From: JBALVT01 sp965262875 | Lineage (GTDB): Bacteria; Pseudomonadota; Gammaproteobacteria; Pseudomonadales; Halieaceae | Assembly (NCBI GenBank): GCA_965262875.1 | Contig: CBDHGD010000002.1 | Coordinates: 46,151-110,150 of the forward strand | Direction of reading: 5' to 3' | Length of the DNA: 64,000 bases | In this document: positions 51,760-63,000 of the stretch, in pieces | Position numbering within the stretch: position 1 is the stretch's first letter | Layout of the letters: the number at the start of each line of letters is the position of its first letter | Notes under the pieces: generated by a model | Database searches by the model: none | What the model was told of the DNA's origin: nothing | Seen by the model: the letters and a program-made list of their open reading frames with translations, nothing else | Made by a program: the position numbers and the translations under genes

Positions 51760-52341
51760 TCACTCCGGTTTTGTTTGAATTGATTTTCCAGGGTCGTTTG
51801 GCGTCGCCCCCTCTCTCGGGGATGTAATGCTTTTCCGGTGCAACGATATTTTTGGGGACCCGGCGTTTTGGCGTTCCCGCCTTTTTTTTGCGATTTTTAC
51901 GCGCCGCTGCAATTTCACCTGGTAGAATGCGCGGTCATCGTTTGTAACCTCGCCAGCAGGTTCCATATTCAGGTTGTAGCGTTTGGGTATGGCACACATG
52001 GCGCTGATGTATTGTAAGGATCCCAGATACTGACCGAGGATTGTGTTAAGCACTTTCTTCGCTTCGCTGCCTTCTTCGATGTTATAGCGTTTTTTCATAT
52101 CCGCGTCGAAGCCTATGGCGGCGGGAAAGGCGTAGGGGCTTCGGAAGTAGACCGGCAGTTTCGCGTGGGTTTCGAGATTCAGAACCGCGCACAGACGGGT
52201 GCGTATATCGTCGATGAAACCCGGGTGGAACTTCATGTAGTGCAGCTTGTCGTCGTTTTTCGGATGTCTTGACGTCCTGGCCGTGTCGATGCCGGTTGTG
52301 TCGGTTTGTGTTTTTTGCGGCATTGTTTTTGCTTCATTCAT
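51760..52341 (-). CDS. ProQ/FinO-domain RNA chaperone
   Basis: 193 residues. The ProQ/FinO domain is recognisable from about residue 60: KLPVYFRSPYAFPAAIGFDA, the helical LNTILGQYLGSLQYISAMCA, and MEPAGEVTNDDRAFYQVKLQ. A very basic tail follows (KIAKKRRERQNA). FinO relatives control conjugation genes by antisense RNA; ProQ binds many mRNAs. The end (KSITSPREGATPND) is encoded by a palindromic module (51803-51836). The start overlaps the IHF-like stop by ATGA, so the two are one operon. Confidence 0.85.
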   Translation of the reverse strand: MNEAKTMPQKTQTDTTGIDTARTSRHPKNDDKLHYMKFHPGFIDDIRTRLCAVLNLETHAKLPVYFRSPYAFPAAIGFDADMKKRYNIEEGSEAKKVLNTILGQYLGSLQYISAMCAIPKRYNLNMEPAGEVTNDDRAFYQVKLQRRVKIAKKRRERQNAGSPKISLHRKSITSPREGATPNDPGKSIQTKPE

Positions 52342-52616
52342 TGTTGATTGATCCGTTGGTACAATCTGTGGGCTGCCCTGAATGCAGGAAGGCTCTTTGC
52401 CGGGGTACCGATAGCTTCTCCGCTACGCGGGTTGCGACCCTTGCGGGCCCGGTACTGTTTCAGGTTGAAACTGCCGAAGCCTCGTAATTCCACCCGCCGT
52501 CCCTGTTCAAGCCCCGCGATAATCTCTTCAAAGATGGTGGTGACCGCCCGTTTGGCATAGGCGTCTGTTAGCGCATATTCCAGGGCGATCTTTTCGATGA
52601 TTTCACGGCGCGTCAT
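52338..52616 (-). CDS. IHF/HU family DNA-binding protein
   Basis: 92 residues from ATG 52616. IHF-type features: MTRREIIEKIALEYALTDAY, LEQGRRVELRGFGSFNLKQY and the DNA-intercalating arm RARKGRNPRSGEAI. It most resembles IHF-beta. It is cotranscribed with the ProQ/FinO gene. IHF-type proteins take part in plasmid oriT and replication complexes, which would fit the relaxase downstream (inference). Confidence 0.9.
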   Translation of the reverse strand: MTRREIIEKIALEYALTDAYAKRAVTTIFEEIIAGLEQGRRVELRGFGSFNLKQYRARKGRNPRSGEAIGTPAKSLPAFRAAHRLYQRINQQ

Positions 52617-52742
52617 GGCCTGTTTTCCAGTTTTGTGGATGGGTAAAGCCTCTCGAAATTGCCGATCGTCCCCGTTTGTAACAGGCTTACGTGACCGGAT
52701 CAATCACACATCCAAAAGGCACACACATCCAAAAGGCTTTGA

Positions 52743-52916
52743 CCTGCACGACTTTTCTTTGATATCATATCTTATGTGCTTCGCTGGACTGACAGCCTCT
52801 CGGGCTGGTTGGCCCTGCCGGCCAATGGCGCATTTCATGCGCGAGAAGTTCAGAGACCGCATATGCGTAGCTTGTGCATTCCGGGAAAGCACATGACCAA
52901 AATTAAGTCGTTCAGC
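52743..52916. repeat. R element containing a nested palindromic module
   Basis: Ends CACGACTTTTCTTTGATATC and AAATTAAGTCGTTCAG as in the other R copies. Between them an extra block with GGACTGACAGCCTCTCGGGC and GGCGCATTTCATGCGCGAGA (52783-52850) is inserted. The rest of the interior (GAGACCGCATATGCG, TTGTGCATTCCGGGAAAGC) matches the 42511 copy. Confidence 0.78.
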
Positions 52917-52921
52917 AATAG

Positions 52922-53043
52922 TTGGCAGTTTCTCGGGCCCATCGGACTGACAGCGCATCACATGCGCCGCTGGACAGTCAGTTTCTCGGGCCCGTTGGGA
53001 TGGCAGCGCATCACATGCGCGAGAAGTCGAGAGCCCGTTGGCG
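52922..53043. repeat. Two palindromic modules in tandem
   Basis: GGCAGTTTCTCGGGCCCATC, GGACTGACAGCGCATCACAT, CAGTTTCTCGGGCCCGTTGG and GCATCACATGCGCGAGAAGT follow one another. It lies directly after the R element, between the IHF-like gene and the gene at 53094. No other gene is seen in 52617-53093. Confidence 0.75.
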
Positions 53044-53093
53044 CGGGATTACCCGGAAATCCATATCCGCTGATGCAACGGTTTCATCCGCGA

Positions 53094-53330
53094 TCACTTG
53101 TTGCGATCCTTGCCGGTACAATGGCGGTTGTGCTCTTCGAGCAATGTGGTGATGTCGAGGCGTTTTTGCTTTGCGGTTGTGATGAGCAGAAGCAGGGCGC
53201 GCAATTCCTGCGTGTCCATCGTGTTGAGCCAGTGCAAATCATTCTGGCTGATGCGGGCGTGGAGTCTTTGCATCATCGGCAGGTGGCCTTCACTGACGGG
53301 TCGTGTGGATTTCGGGTGTGGCTTTGGCAT
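53094..53330 (-). CDS. Small hypothetical protein, 78 aa
   Basis: From ATG 53330 (MPKPHPKSTRPVSEGHLPMM), mostly helical (LNTMDTQELRALLLLITTAK, QKRLDITTLLEEHNRHCTGK). No family recognised. It lies just upstream of and divergent from the relaxase region, where small oriT-accessory genes are often found; this is context only. Confidence 0.45.
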   Translation of the reverse strand: MPKPHPKSTRPVSEGHLPMMQRLHARISQNDLHWLNTMDTQELRALLLLITTAKQKRLDITTLLEEHNRHCTGKDRNK

Positions 53331-54041
53331 GGATCGGTTTCCAATTTCGGGGTCATGCCGCAAGGTGCCACAGTTTGCCGCTTTTGCCAATCCTGTAAAA
53401 TCACATAAACTGCACGTTTCGCCAAAACTCGCCAGCCTTGCCAAAAGCGCATAGGCTGCCAAAACGTGAGCAGCTGAACGCCAGATTTTCGGCCTCATGC
53501 GGGTGCGGTTTTCGGGCTGGCTTGCGGCATCCCGATCCAGACGCAAATCCCGCCGCGTGATTTTGGCATCAAATTCGGGCCTCGGCGTGCGTTGTTTTCT
53601 GCCCCGAATTGACCACCCCATCAAGGTTGTTTCCGGGCTTGCCGCGCGTCCGGTTCTGCGCTTGCCATCCGCATGACCGTTCCACGGATTGCAAGGTTTT
53701 GAGTGCGCGCAAATCTGCCAATCTTCCTTGTTTTCTTAGCATTCCCGCGCCAGCGGGCAGGCTTTGACCAAATAGGTCGAAGCCTTTTCGAGCGATTGAG
53801 AAACGCCTCTGATGTTTCAAACTGTTGTCGGGTTTACCGGCAAATTCCAAGGGCGCATCTTTGGACAGGTTTGCGGGAAATGTGCCCGCGTTGCCCCAAA
53901 AGCCAATCCTATATGAAAAACGAAGTTTTTAGGAAGGCGCGTTGCCCCAAAAGCCAATCCTATATGAAAAACGAAGTTTTTAGGAAGGCGCGTTTGTACA
54001 TTGAATTTGTATTCAATGTGAAAGCGGTGTATTTAGAGGCC
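53331..54041. other. 711-bp region upstream of the relaxase, possible oriT region
   Basis: No gene is supported; the frame of traA is open back to 53703 but without family sequence. A 51-bp unit is repeated exactly in tandem (53888-53938, 53939-53989). Each unit contains the inverted repeat AAAAACGAAGTTTTT. Relaxase genes of this type usually have oriT immediately upstream, so this is the best candidate place, although no known nick consensus was found. Confidence 0.4.
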
Positions 54042-57000
54042 ATGGCAGTCTATTATTTCAATCGCAGTTCACTAGGAAGAAAGTCAGGTGGAAACGCCGT
54101 GGCTGCAGCTGCCTATCGCCATGCGACGCGGATGACCAATGGGCAGAGCGGGGAGACGAGAGACTATTCCGGCAAGAAGCCAGAGCTGGTTCACGCGGAG
54201 ATTACCCTGCCCGCAGATGCGCCCGCCTGGGCGGCAATGCGCTATAGTGGAGAAGACGTTGATGCGGCGTCCATGCAGCTTTGGAATGATCTGGAACTTC
54301 GCGAGGATCAACACAACAGGCGCGCTACTGCGCAATTGGCAAACAGCTTCACCTGCGCGCTGCCGGCAGAACTGTCGCATAAACAAAACATCGTTTTGGT
54401 GCGGGATTTTGTGCAGACATCGCTGGTGGGTGGTGGTGCCGTGGCGGACTGGGTTATCCACGATAAAGGTGACGGAAACCCCCATGCGCATGTGATGACC
54501 ACACAGCGCACATTGGGGGAAAACGGGCTGGATCAGAAAATCCGCACCTACGTGGATCGGCGTCAGGACATCGTAAATCTGCGGTTTAACTGGGCCTGTG
54601 CCGCCAATACTGCGCTTGAAACGGCCGGGTTCGAGGCGCGGATTGATCATCGGCGGCTGGATGTGCAGGGCATTAAACTGGGAGCGATCAGCTTTAATGC
54701 GGAGATCGCCGCAAACATCGAACAGGGTGATGCCGCCTACCGTGTGAAGCAACGGGTGATTGAGGCGCGGCTGGAAAACGAGACTTACCTGATGGCGCAT
54801 CCGGAGCACATGCTGACGGTTGTGGCGGCGTCCAATCCCTTGTTTACCAAGGCTGATCTGGAGCGCGGGTTTCAGCAGTATCTGCCGACCAGTGTGGGGA
54901 TTGACGGCATCGAGGGGCTGATGGGCCTGGCGATGGCCAGTGACGATCTGGTGCGTCTGGATCGCAAGTCATCGCGGGGTGAGGCGTTCATGACCACGCG
55001 GGCCGTGGTGGAGATGAACCGCCGGATGGAGCGCGATGCGCTCACGATGGCGCAAAGCCGGTTGGTTCTGGGGGCTGGCCATGGGTACGAGGCGTTGCCG
55101 GATACGCTGTCAAACGCGCAGCGTATGGCGGTGCGGTCGATGGTGTCGTCCCGGCGTCTGACCCTGGTGACGGGTTATGCAGGGGCGGGTAAAACCTTTG
55201 CGGTCAAAGCAGCCGCAAAGGTCTGGGCAGCGCGCGGGTTTGCGGTTCTGGGTGGTGCGATTTCGGGAAAGGCCGCACAGGAGTTGAGCGGCATCGAGGG
55301 GCAGGTTGCGACGCTGGCGCAATGGGAGGCCAAGTGGGATCGCGGCGCGCGGCCGGCACAGGGGCGGTTTATCTTTGTGATGGATGAGGCCGGCATGGTC
55401 GGCACGGCAATCTGGTCGCGGATGCAGGCGCGGATTAAGGCGATGGGCGGCAAGCTGATTGCGGTGGGGGATGCCGCGCAGTTGGCGCCGATACAGGATA
55501 CGGCGGCGTTCAAGCATCTGACGAAGCTGGTGGGCCAGGTGACCATCGGTGCGGTGCGCCGGCAGGAGGATGCGGGCGACCGGCGGGCCACGGAAATGCT
55601 GTCGCGGGGCGGGGCGCAGGCGGCTCTGGCGATTGATCACTATGCGCGCAAAGGGGCCATCCGGTTCGAGAAGAACCTTGGGAAGGCAATTGATGCGCTG
55701 TCCAAAGCTTATTTCGAGCATGAGGGCATGGACCGCATTGCGCTGACGCATCTCAATGCGGATGTGGACGCTCTGAATGCGGCCATCCGGATCGAGGCTC
55801 TGGCGCGGGGGGTGGTGGATCACAAATCGCAGGTTTCCTATGCGCGCTTTGTGCCGGGCGCAGGGGCTGAGCCTCTGGTTCTGGGCATCGGGGACCGGGT
55901 GCGCTTTACCCGCCCTTACCGGGAGGCTTCGGTGACCAAATCGTCGTTTGCTTCGGTTATCGCCGCCTCGGAAACGCAGCTGATTTTAAGTGTGGACGGT
56001 CAGAGCGGGGTTGTTGCAATTGATCCGCGCCGGTTTTTGCATTTTGACTACGGCTATGCGGCCACGGTGCATAAATCGCAAGGCATGACGGTGGCCAATA
56101 ATGTCGAGGTTTTGGTCACGTCGCAGTTTGACGCGCATCTTCTGGATGTCGCTCTGAGCCGTCACAAACAAACGGTCCGGATGTGGGTGCCGCAGGACAG
56201 TGTTGAGGGTCTGGCTGACATCAAGGGAATGGTGCAGCGCTCCAGCCTGATCGATGTGGTGCAGGCGAATGACCCCCCTGTTTTGGGCCGGATGTCGCGG
56301 GATATATCAGATGTGGCGGTGGGTGCACGGGTGGACCGGATTGCGGCGGATGCCCAAGGGCACATGACCGTGCCGCAGGGTCATCTGCCGCAGGGTCATC
56401 TGCCGCAGGGTCATGTTCTGGTGACGGGGTTGGCTGGCGATGCGCATCTTACCCAACAGGGGATGCGCATGGCGGGGCTGCTGCGGGCCGGATATGAGCC
56501 GGGCCAGGCGGATCTGGCGGATGATCCGCGTGGCTACGCAACTGATCCCTTGAAAGTTGTCGATGATCTGCTGGCGGAACAGGGGGTGTTCAGGGCCGCT
56601 GATGTGGCGGCACGGCTTGGCGCGGTGGTGCGTGCGCCGGATCTGTTTATGCGGCTCTTTGCGCAGGCGATGTCGCATCCCGATCTTGTGATCCTCAGCG
56701 AAGAAGGTTTGCGCGGTGAAGGGCGGGTGTATTCCTCAAACGCCCAGATAGCGCAGGTGGCCGGATTGATGGATCGCGGTGTCACTCTGGCGGTCGGCCA
56801 GGGGTTCGGGGCGGTGGATCCGTCAGTGGTTGTGGCAGCCTGGCAAGCTGCGGGGCTGGATTCTGCGGTGTGCGCGGGGCTGGAGTATGCGCTGTGGCCC
56901 TCGCGCATTGCACTTCTGGAGGAGATCGGCACCCGCCAGAGCGTGCGCGTTACGCAGGTTTTGGCGGAAATTGCGCGGCAAACCGGCACCCGGGTGATTG

Positions 57001-60000
57001 TGGTCAGTGCGGATGCACGCGCCGCCACGCGGTTTGCGGCGGCTGCAACGGCGGCTGCAACCAGTGCGCCGGCAGCGACCGCACCGACGGTAACGACCGC
57101 ACCGGCGGCAGGCATCGAGGGGCTGGGGCTTTATGCCTTTGGCAACCGCTTGCGTCAGGGGTCTTTGTCTTTGCGCACGGGGGATATTCTGGTGGTACCG
57201 GAGGCGTCCGGGTTGCATGTGGATGATCTTGACCTGCTGACGGGGTTTGCGGAGACGAGTGGTGCCAAGCTGGTGTTGCACTCCGATCCATCGCTGGACG
57301 CGACAGGGTCGGTGCTGCGGCATCTGGGCGCACGGGTTGAGACATCGGTGCTGGGCGGGTTTGAGGCGATTGCACCGGATCTGCGCGGGTTGCTTGAAGG
57401 CGGCGCGGCGCTTGAGGCGGCTTACAAAGCACTTTGGAACAAGGATGTCTTCATTGGCTCGAGCAACGATGAACTACAGGTCGATGAATATGTAGCCAGT
57501 TTTATCGCTGACGAGGCCGTGGATAAGCTCGGTGTGGCCAGCGCGGCGCGGATGCGCGATGCGCTCAATCTCCGGATTGAAGCGGCATTGCAGGAGAAGG
57601 ATGGGGTCTCGAAGGAGCAGATTTACCAGATTGAACGCTTTGAGGCCCCTGCGCTGGCCGTGCATGAAGGTACGGTTCTAAAGCTGTGTCGTGATAATGT
57701 AGAGCATGATCTGAACGCGGGTGCGCGCGGTGTGGTCCGTTCTGTCGATGAAACGGGTCAGGTGACGGTACGGTTCGTCAAAGGGCGTTTTGGGGCGCAG
57801 GATGTGACGTTTGCGCCCGGCGCGCAGGCCGCCGGACTGGACTATGGCACTGTGTTCAGTGCGCGCGAGGCGCGTGGGGTTAATACCGACAGCCTGCACG
57901 GATTTGCCGGGCGCGGGTTGCAACGTCCGGATCTGATTGCCATGCTTAATAATCCATGTGGCAAGTTCAGCCTGTCGCTGCCGGTTAATCCGGACGCTCA
58001 GGGTGAGGGGGCCGGGTTTTTAAGCCGGGCGCTGGCGCGGGAGGGACGTGCCTCGGTGCTGGATTACGGATTTGATCCCAAACGGGCACTGGCAGCCGCA
58101 GCGGAAGCCGTGCGTGCGCCTGTGCCCGCGCCTGTGCGCGCGCCTGCTTTGGAACTCAGTGCAGCCGATCTTGCGATCAGGGCCGATACAGCGGCGCATT
58201 TCAAGGCGCAGCCCGCGTTTATCGTTTCTGCGCTGGTGCGGGAAAACAGCCGGTTTGATCACGGGCAGTTGCAGCGCCATATTCAAAAGCTGTTTCCGGC
58301 GGAATATCTAGATATGGAAGATCCGGGCATGGATCATCCGGGCATGGATCATCCGGCGTTTGACCATAAAGCCTTCACCGATCAGGTGCTGTCAGAGACG
58401 TTAAAGAGCGGTGCGCTGATTAAGGCAGGGTTCAGCAGTTTTGACGGGGCACCGCTTTACACCACGCGGGTGCAGGCGGAGATCGAGGCGCGGGGATTGG
58501 AACAGGGCAAGGCGCTGGCGCGGTCAAAGCTCACGGGCATTGGTCAGGTCATTGACGGTCAGGGCATTGACAGTCAGGCCATTGACGGTGGGGATATGGC
58601 CGGTCTGCGCAGTGACGTGGCCCATGTTGCGGGGGCGGCGCGGTTGAGCCTTGCCACAGTTGATCCGGGGCCGCAGAAGGATGGGTTCTTGCAGCAAGCG
58701 GGTGCTGTCTGGCGGGCGCGGGGCTATCAGGTGATTGCCACCGGCACCAGAGGGGTTTTTGCGGAGCAAGCGGCTGAGCGGCTTGGTGACACTGTTCAAC
58801 ATGCCTCATTGGCGGCGCTGGAAGCGCAATGGGCGATGGGGCGTCTGCCGGAAGAGAAGTTTGTCGTCTTTCTGGATCAGGCGGACCGGGTTCAAAGTCC
58901 GCAATGGATGCGGGTGCAGGGCCGCGTGGCCGAAATGGGTGGCAAGTTGATTGCGCTCAGGCATTCCAGTGGTCTTTCGCCGGTTGGCTCCGTCAGTCTT
59001 TACCGCCTGCTGGCGCGCGAGGTTGGTGTCGAGCAGCGCGATCGCATTGCGCATCAGGTTTTGGAAGACGAGCGGATTGCCACCGCTTACCTGGATGAGC
59101 CGGGCGCACCGGCGGCGCGTGCGCTTGATATTTACCACAACAAAGGTGCTGTGCGCTTTGCCGGTCGGGCTGAAGGCGCGCAGGCGGCACTCGCGCGGTC
59201 TTATTGGGCCGGCGAGTATCAGCCATCGCCGGAACAGAGCGGCGAGGTGCGGTTGGCGATGGCACATGCGCGGGTAATGGTCACAACGCTTGATGCGGCC
59301 ATTCGGGCTGAAGGGCAGCGTCTCGGGCGCCTGGGCGCGGGGGAGACCTGTTGGGGACGGCAGATCAACATTGGCGAGGTTCTGGAAGCCAGGAGCGACA
59401 TTGCCCTGGCAGGTGTCACGGCGGGCGGGCGCGGGCGTGTGGTGAAATTGGGGCCGGAAAGCATTGAGCTGGAAATACCGGGACACCGTGACACCGTCGA
59501 GATTTACACCAGCGCGCGTCTGGCGCAGTTCAGCTCGAGCATTGCCACAACCATCCATGATGCGGAGGTCCGTATGGTGGATCGCGGCTATCTCTATGCC
59601 AGCCGGGGCATGGATCAGGAGATGTTCCGCGCCGGTATGACGCGGCACCGACAATCGCTTGAGCTGCATGTGCCCGAGACCGCGTTTCGGGATTACGAAG
59701 CCCTGCAAAAAGCCGTGCAGCGCAATACGGATCTGGAGATGCTGGATGATGTCAGCAGCGGTGTCAGCAGCGGTGTCAGCTCCGAGGACAGATCGCGGGA
59801 TATGGTCATCGCGCCAGACATCAGTGCGCGGGCAGACCGCAGCGGTGCGGCCCTGTGGTCGGGTGGTGAGTTTGGTTTTGATGCACATCTGCAAGCCACG
59901 GCGGGGCGCATCGCGGGGCTGTTGTCGATTGATTATAGGCCGGGCGCGCCGGTGCTGGGGAACGATCCACGCGGTTATGCCAGCGACCCTTTGAAACTGG

Positions 60001-63000
60001 TGGATGATCTTCTGGCGGAGCGCTCGGTCATCAGGGCGTCCGATGTGGCACGCCGCTTGGGCGGCGTGGTGCGCGATCCTGACAGTTTTGTGCGGCTCTT
60101 TGCCGAAGCGATGGCGCATCCCGATCTGGTGGTGCTCAGCGAAGAAGGTTTGCGCGGCGAAGGGCGGGTTTATGCGACGCTGGCCCATATCAGGCGCGAG
60201 CTTGATTTGGTGGACAAGGTGTCTGCCCTTGCGCTGGCGCAAAGCGACCCGAACGCGGGCAGCGACCCGAACGCGGGCAGCGACATACATCCGGCGCGCG
60301 GGCGGGTCGCGGCGGCGGCCCGCACAGACCACGGGCCGATGTCACCGGATCAGGAACGGGCGTTGCGTCATGCGACCTCGCCTGCGCGTTTTGCGATGAT
60401 TTCCGGCATTGCCGGCTCGGGCAAATCCTCTGTACTGAAAGGGGTGCGCGAGGTCTACGAGCGCGAAGGCTGGACTGTTGTTGGCGCGGCCCTGGCCGGC
60501 AAAGCGGCGCAGGGATTGCAGGCGGCGTCGGGTATTCAGAGCACTACGCTGGCCGCACTTGGTTTTGCCGCCGCGCAGGAGCGCATCACCCTTGGTCCCA
60601 AAAGCCTGTTGGTTGTTGATGAGGCGGGTATGCTGAATGCGGATCATTTCGGGATGGTGCTGGAGTTGGTGGAGCGCACCGGGGCCAGTCTGCGCCTCGT
60701 TGGCGATCCACGCCAGTTGCAACCGCGAGGGCCGGGGGCGATGTGGCGGGCGTTTGCCGACCGGATTGGCACCGTTGATCTCACAACCGTCTGGCGTCAG
60801 CACGATCCGCTGGATCGAGAGGCCACATGTAATCTGGCGGCGGGGGGCACGCGCGCCGATCTGGCCATTGATCATTTTCTGGACAAAGGTGCTGTTCAGG
60901 CCACGGGAAGCGACAGGGACGCTCTCCTGACGGCGGCCGTTGCGGGGTATTCTGCCGATCCGCATGCGGACAAGATGCTGCTCACCTATCGCCTTGTGGA
61001 TGTGGCGCATCTGAACCGGCTGGCGCGTGCGGACGATCAGGCGCATCGCGCCGACGCGCTGCCCTGCATTGCTGTAAGCCGCGCCGATGGGGATGTGCTG
61101 GAGTTGCAAGCCGGGGATAGGATTGCGTTTCGGGAAAACCGCCGCAAGTCGGGGATTGTCAACGGGATGACGGGCGAGATTGCGGCGGTCAATCCGGAGA
61201 GCCAAAGCTTCACCATACGGATTGGCACGGACAGTGACGAGGCCCGCTATATCAGCTTCAGGGCCGAGGATAGCCCGGAGCTGGACTATGGCTATGCGAC
61301 CACGTTGCATAAATCGCAAGGCGATGGCCATGAGAGCAGTCATCTTGTGGTGACCGAAGGCTTTAATCACGGCCTGTTTTATGTGGGGGCCACGCGGTAC
61401 CGCAGTGCTTTGGCGATCTATGCGCCTGTAGAGGAAAACAAGGTCGGCGATTACCTGAAGACACTTGCCCGGCGCGACACAGCCCTGACCACCACGCTTG
61501 AGGCCGCATACGGCTTTGATCCGGCGCAGGGGTTTGAAGCGGCGCGGCAGGCCCGCATGAAATCCCGTGCTGAAGGCCGTGTGGAAGGCGGTGCGGAAGA
61601 TCAAGCAGCCGCCCGTGTGGGAGACCGTGCAGAGGACGGTGATCTCGGGGCCTATGTGGCGCGCCACACAGGGGCTGAGCGCAATGTTCCGATGCCGCTG
61701 GGGCCGCTGTCGCGGCTGTTTGCGCCCACGCGCGCGCGCGCAGCCCTGGCCGCAGGTGCCGATACCCGTGCGCTCGCGGATGTGATCGGCGCGCATATCC
61801 TCGGGCATGGACGCCAGATAGAGGCCGGGGTGCAGGCCCGCGCACTGCGCCTGTTGCAGGACGTGTCGAGCGCCAAGACATGGGGCAAGATCTGCAAGAC
61901 CCTGCCGCGCGATCTGCCGGCCCGCGCCGAGGTTGTCGCCCTGCGCTGGACCAACAGCGCACGCGGGGATGAATTGCTGCCCGAAGCCCATGCGTTCGGG
62001 CGGGCGATTGCGGTGGCGGACCGTCGCGGGGACAGCCGCGTTGCCCGGGCGCTGAAATCCGGACTGGAGCTTTTAAGTGCGCGGGTGGGCGCGGCGCGGC
62101 GCGCGGGTGGTTATGACCGGATGCTGAAAGCGGCCAATACCCCTGCACCGGCCGATGACCCTGCCTCTGTGGTATCGTCGCAGGATCTGCTGCCACCGGC
62201 GCAGCCGATTGAGGCACGGGAGTGGCGCAGAACGCAGCGCAGCGCAGCGCCTGCGCGCTCTGGCTCTCTCTGGCTGGGCGGTGCGTCGAGCGGCGGGATC
62301 GGGGAATTGGCGGTGGCGCGACAGGTGATCGGATCGCTGAGCAGTAAAGGCCCGGGGTTTTGGGAAACGCTGCTGAGTGACTATGGCGATCACCGTAAAG
62401 AACAGGCTGCGGGCTATACGGGTCCAGATCAAGGTGCGCACAACAAAAAGGATAAGGTGATGGAACAGAGTGTTGAGATGAAACCGGGGTTTGATCTGGC
62501 GGCACTGACGCCGGTCACGGAGGCGCATCAGAAGTTTTGGGCCTGCGTTGTTAATCTCGACGCCAATCGCCAGTTGGTTATGGACGTTGATTTCAATGCC
62601 CATTCAAGCCAGATCGGCGCAGGAACCATGAGGTTTGATGACTTGCAAAAACCCGCCAACGCGTTCCGGCAACTGGCGGCGCAGGCGGGATCCATCGGTC
62701 CCTGCGATCCCTCGGTGCCGGGCGCATGGAAGGCGCGGTTGCTTCAGGCGGTGACATCGGGTGCGGCGTTTGATGAAATGCCGAAGCTAAAATCGGTTGA
62801 GGAATGGACCTGGGCGCTGTCGCATTCTGTGCGCATCGGTGCGCTGGCCACCGGGCCAGAAGATCTAACGCGGACGCAAGCTGGTGAGGTGCCGACCCGG
62901 GCGGATTGTATGGCGGCGACGATGATCGCTGACATCAAGCATCGCCCTGACGATAAATCAACGACGGAAAGCATGAACTGGGACATCAATCTGCGCAAAC

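Noticed and set aside
53888..53989. Known nick-site consensus of IncQ or Ti-type oriT
   Set aside because: I looked for the conserved GC-rich nick motif around the duplication and found no convincing match, so oriT is given only as a possibility.
54084..62505. Long minus-strand frames opposite traA (up to 549 codons)
   Set aside because: They are shadows of the GC-rich relaxase gene, with Arg/Pro/His-rich translations and no domains.
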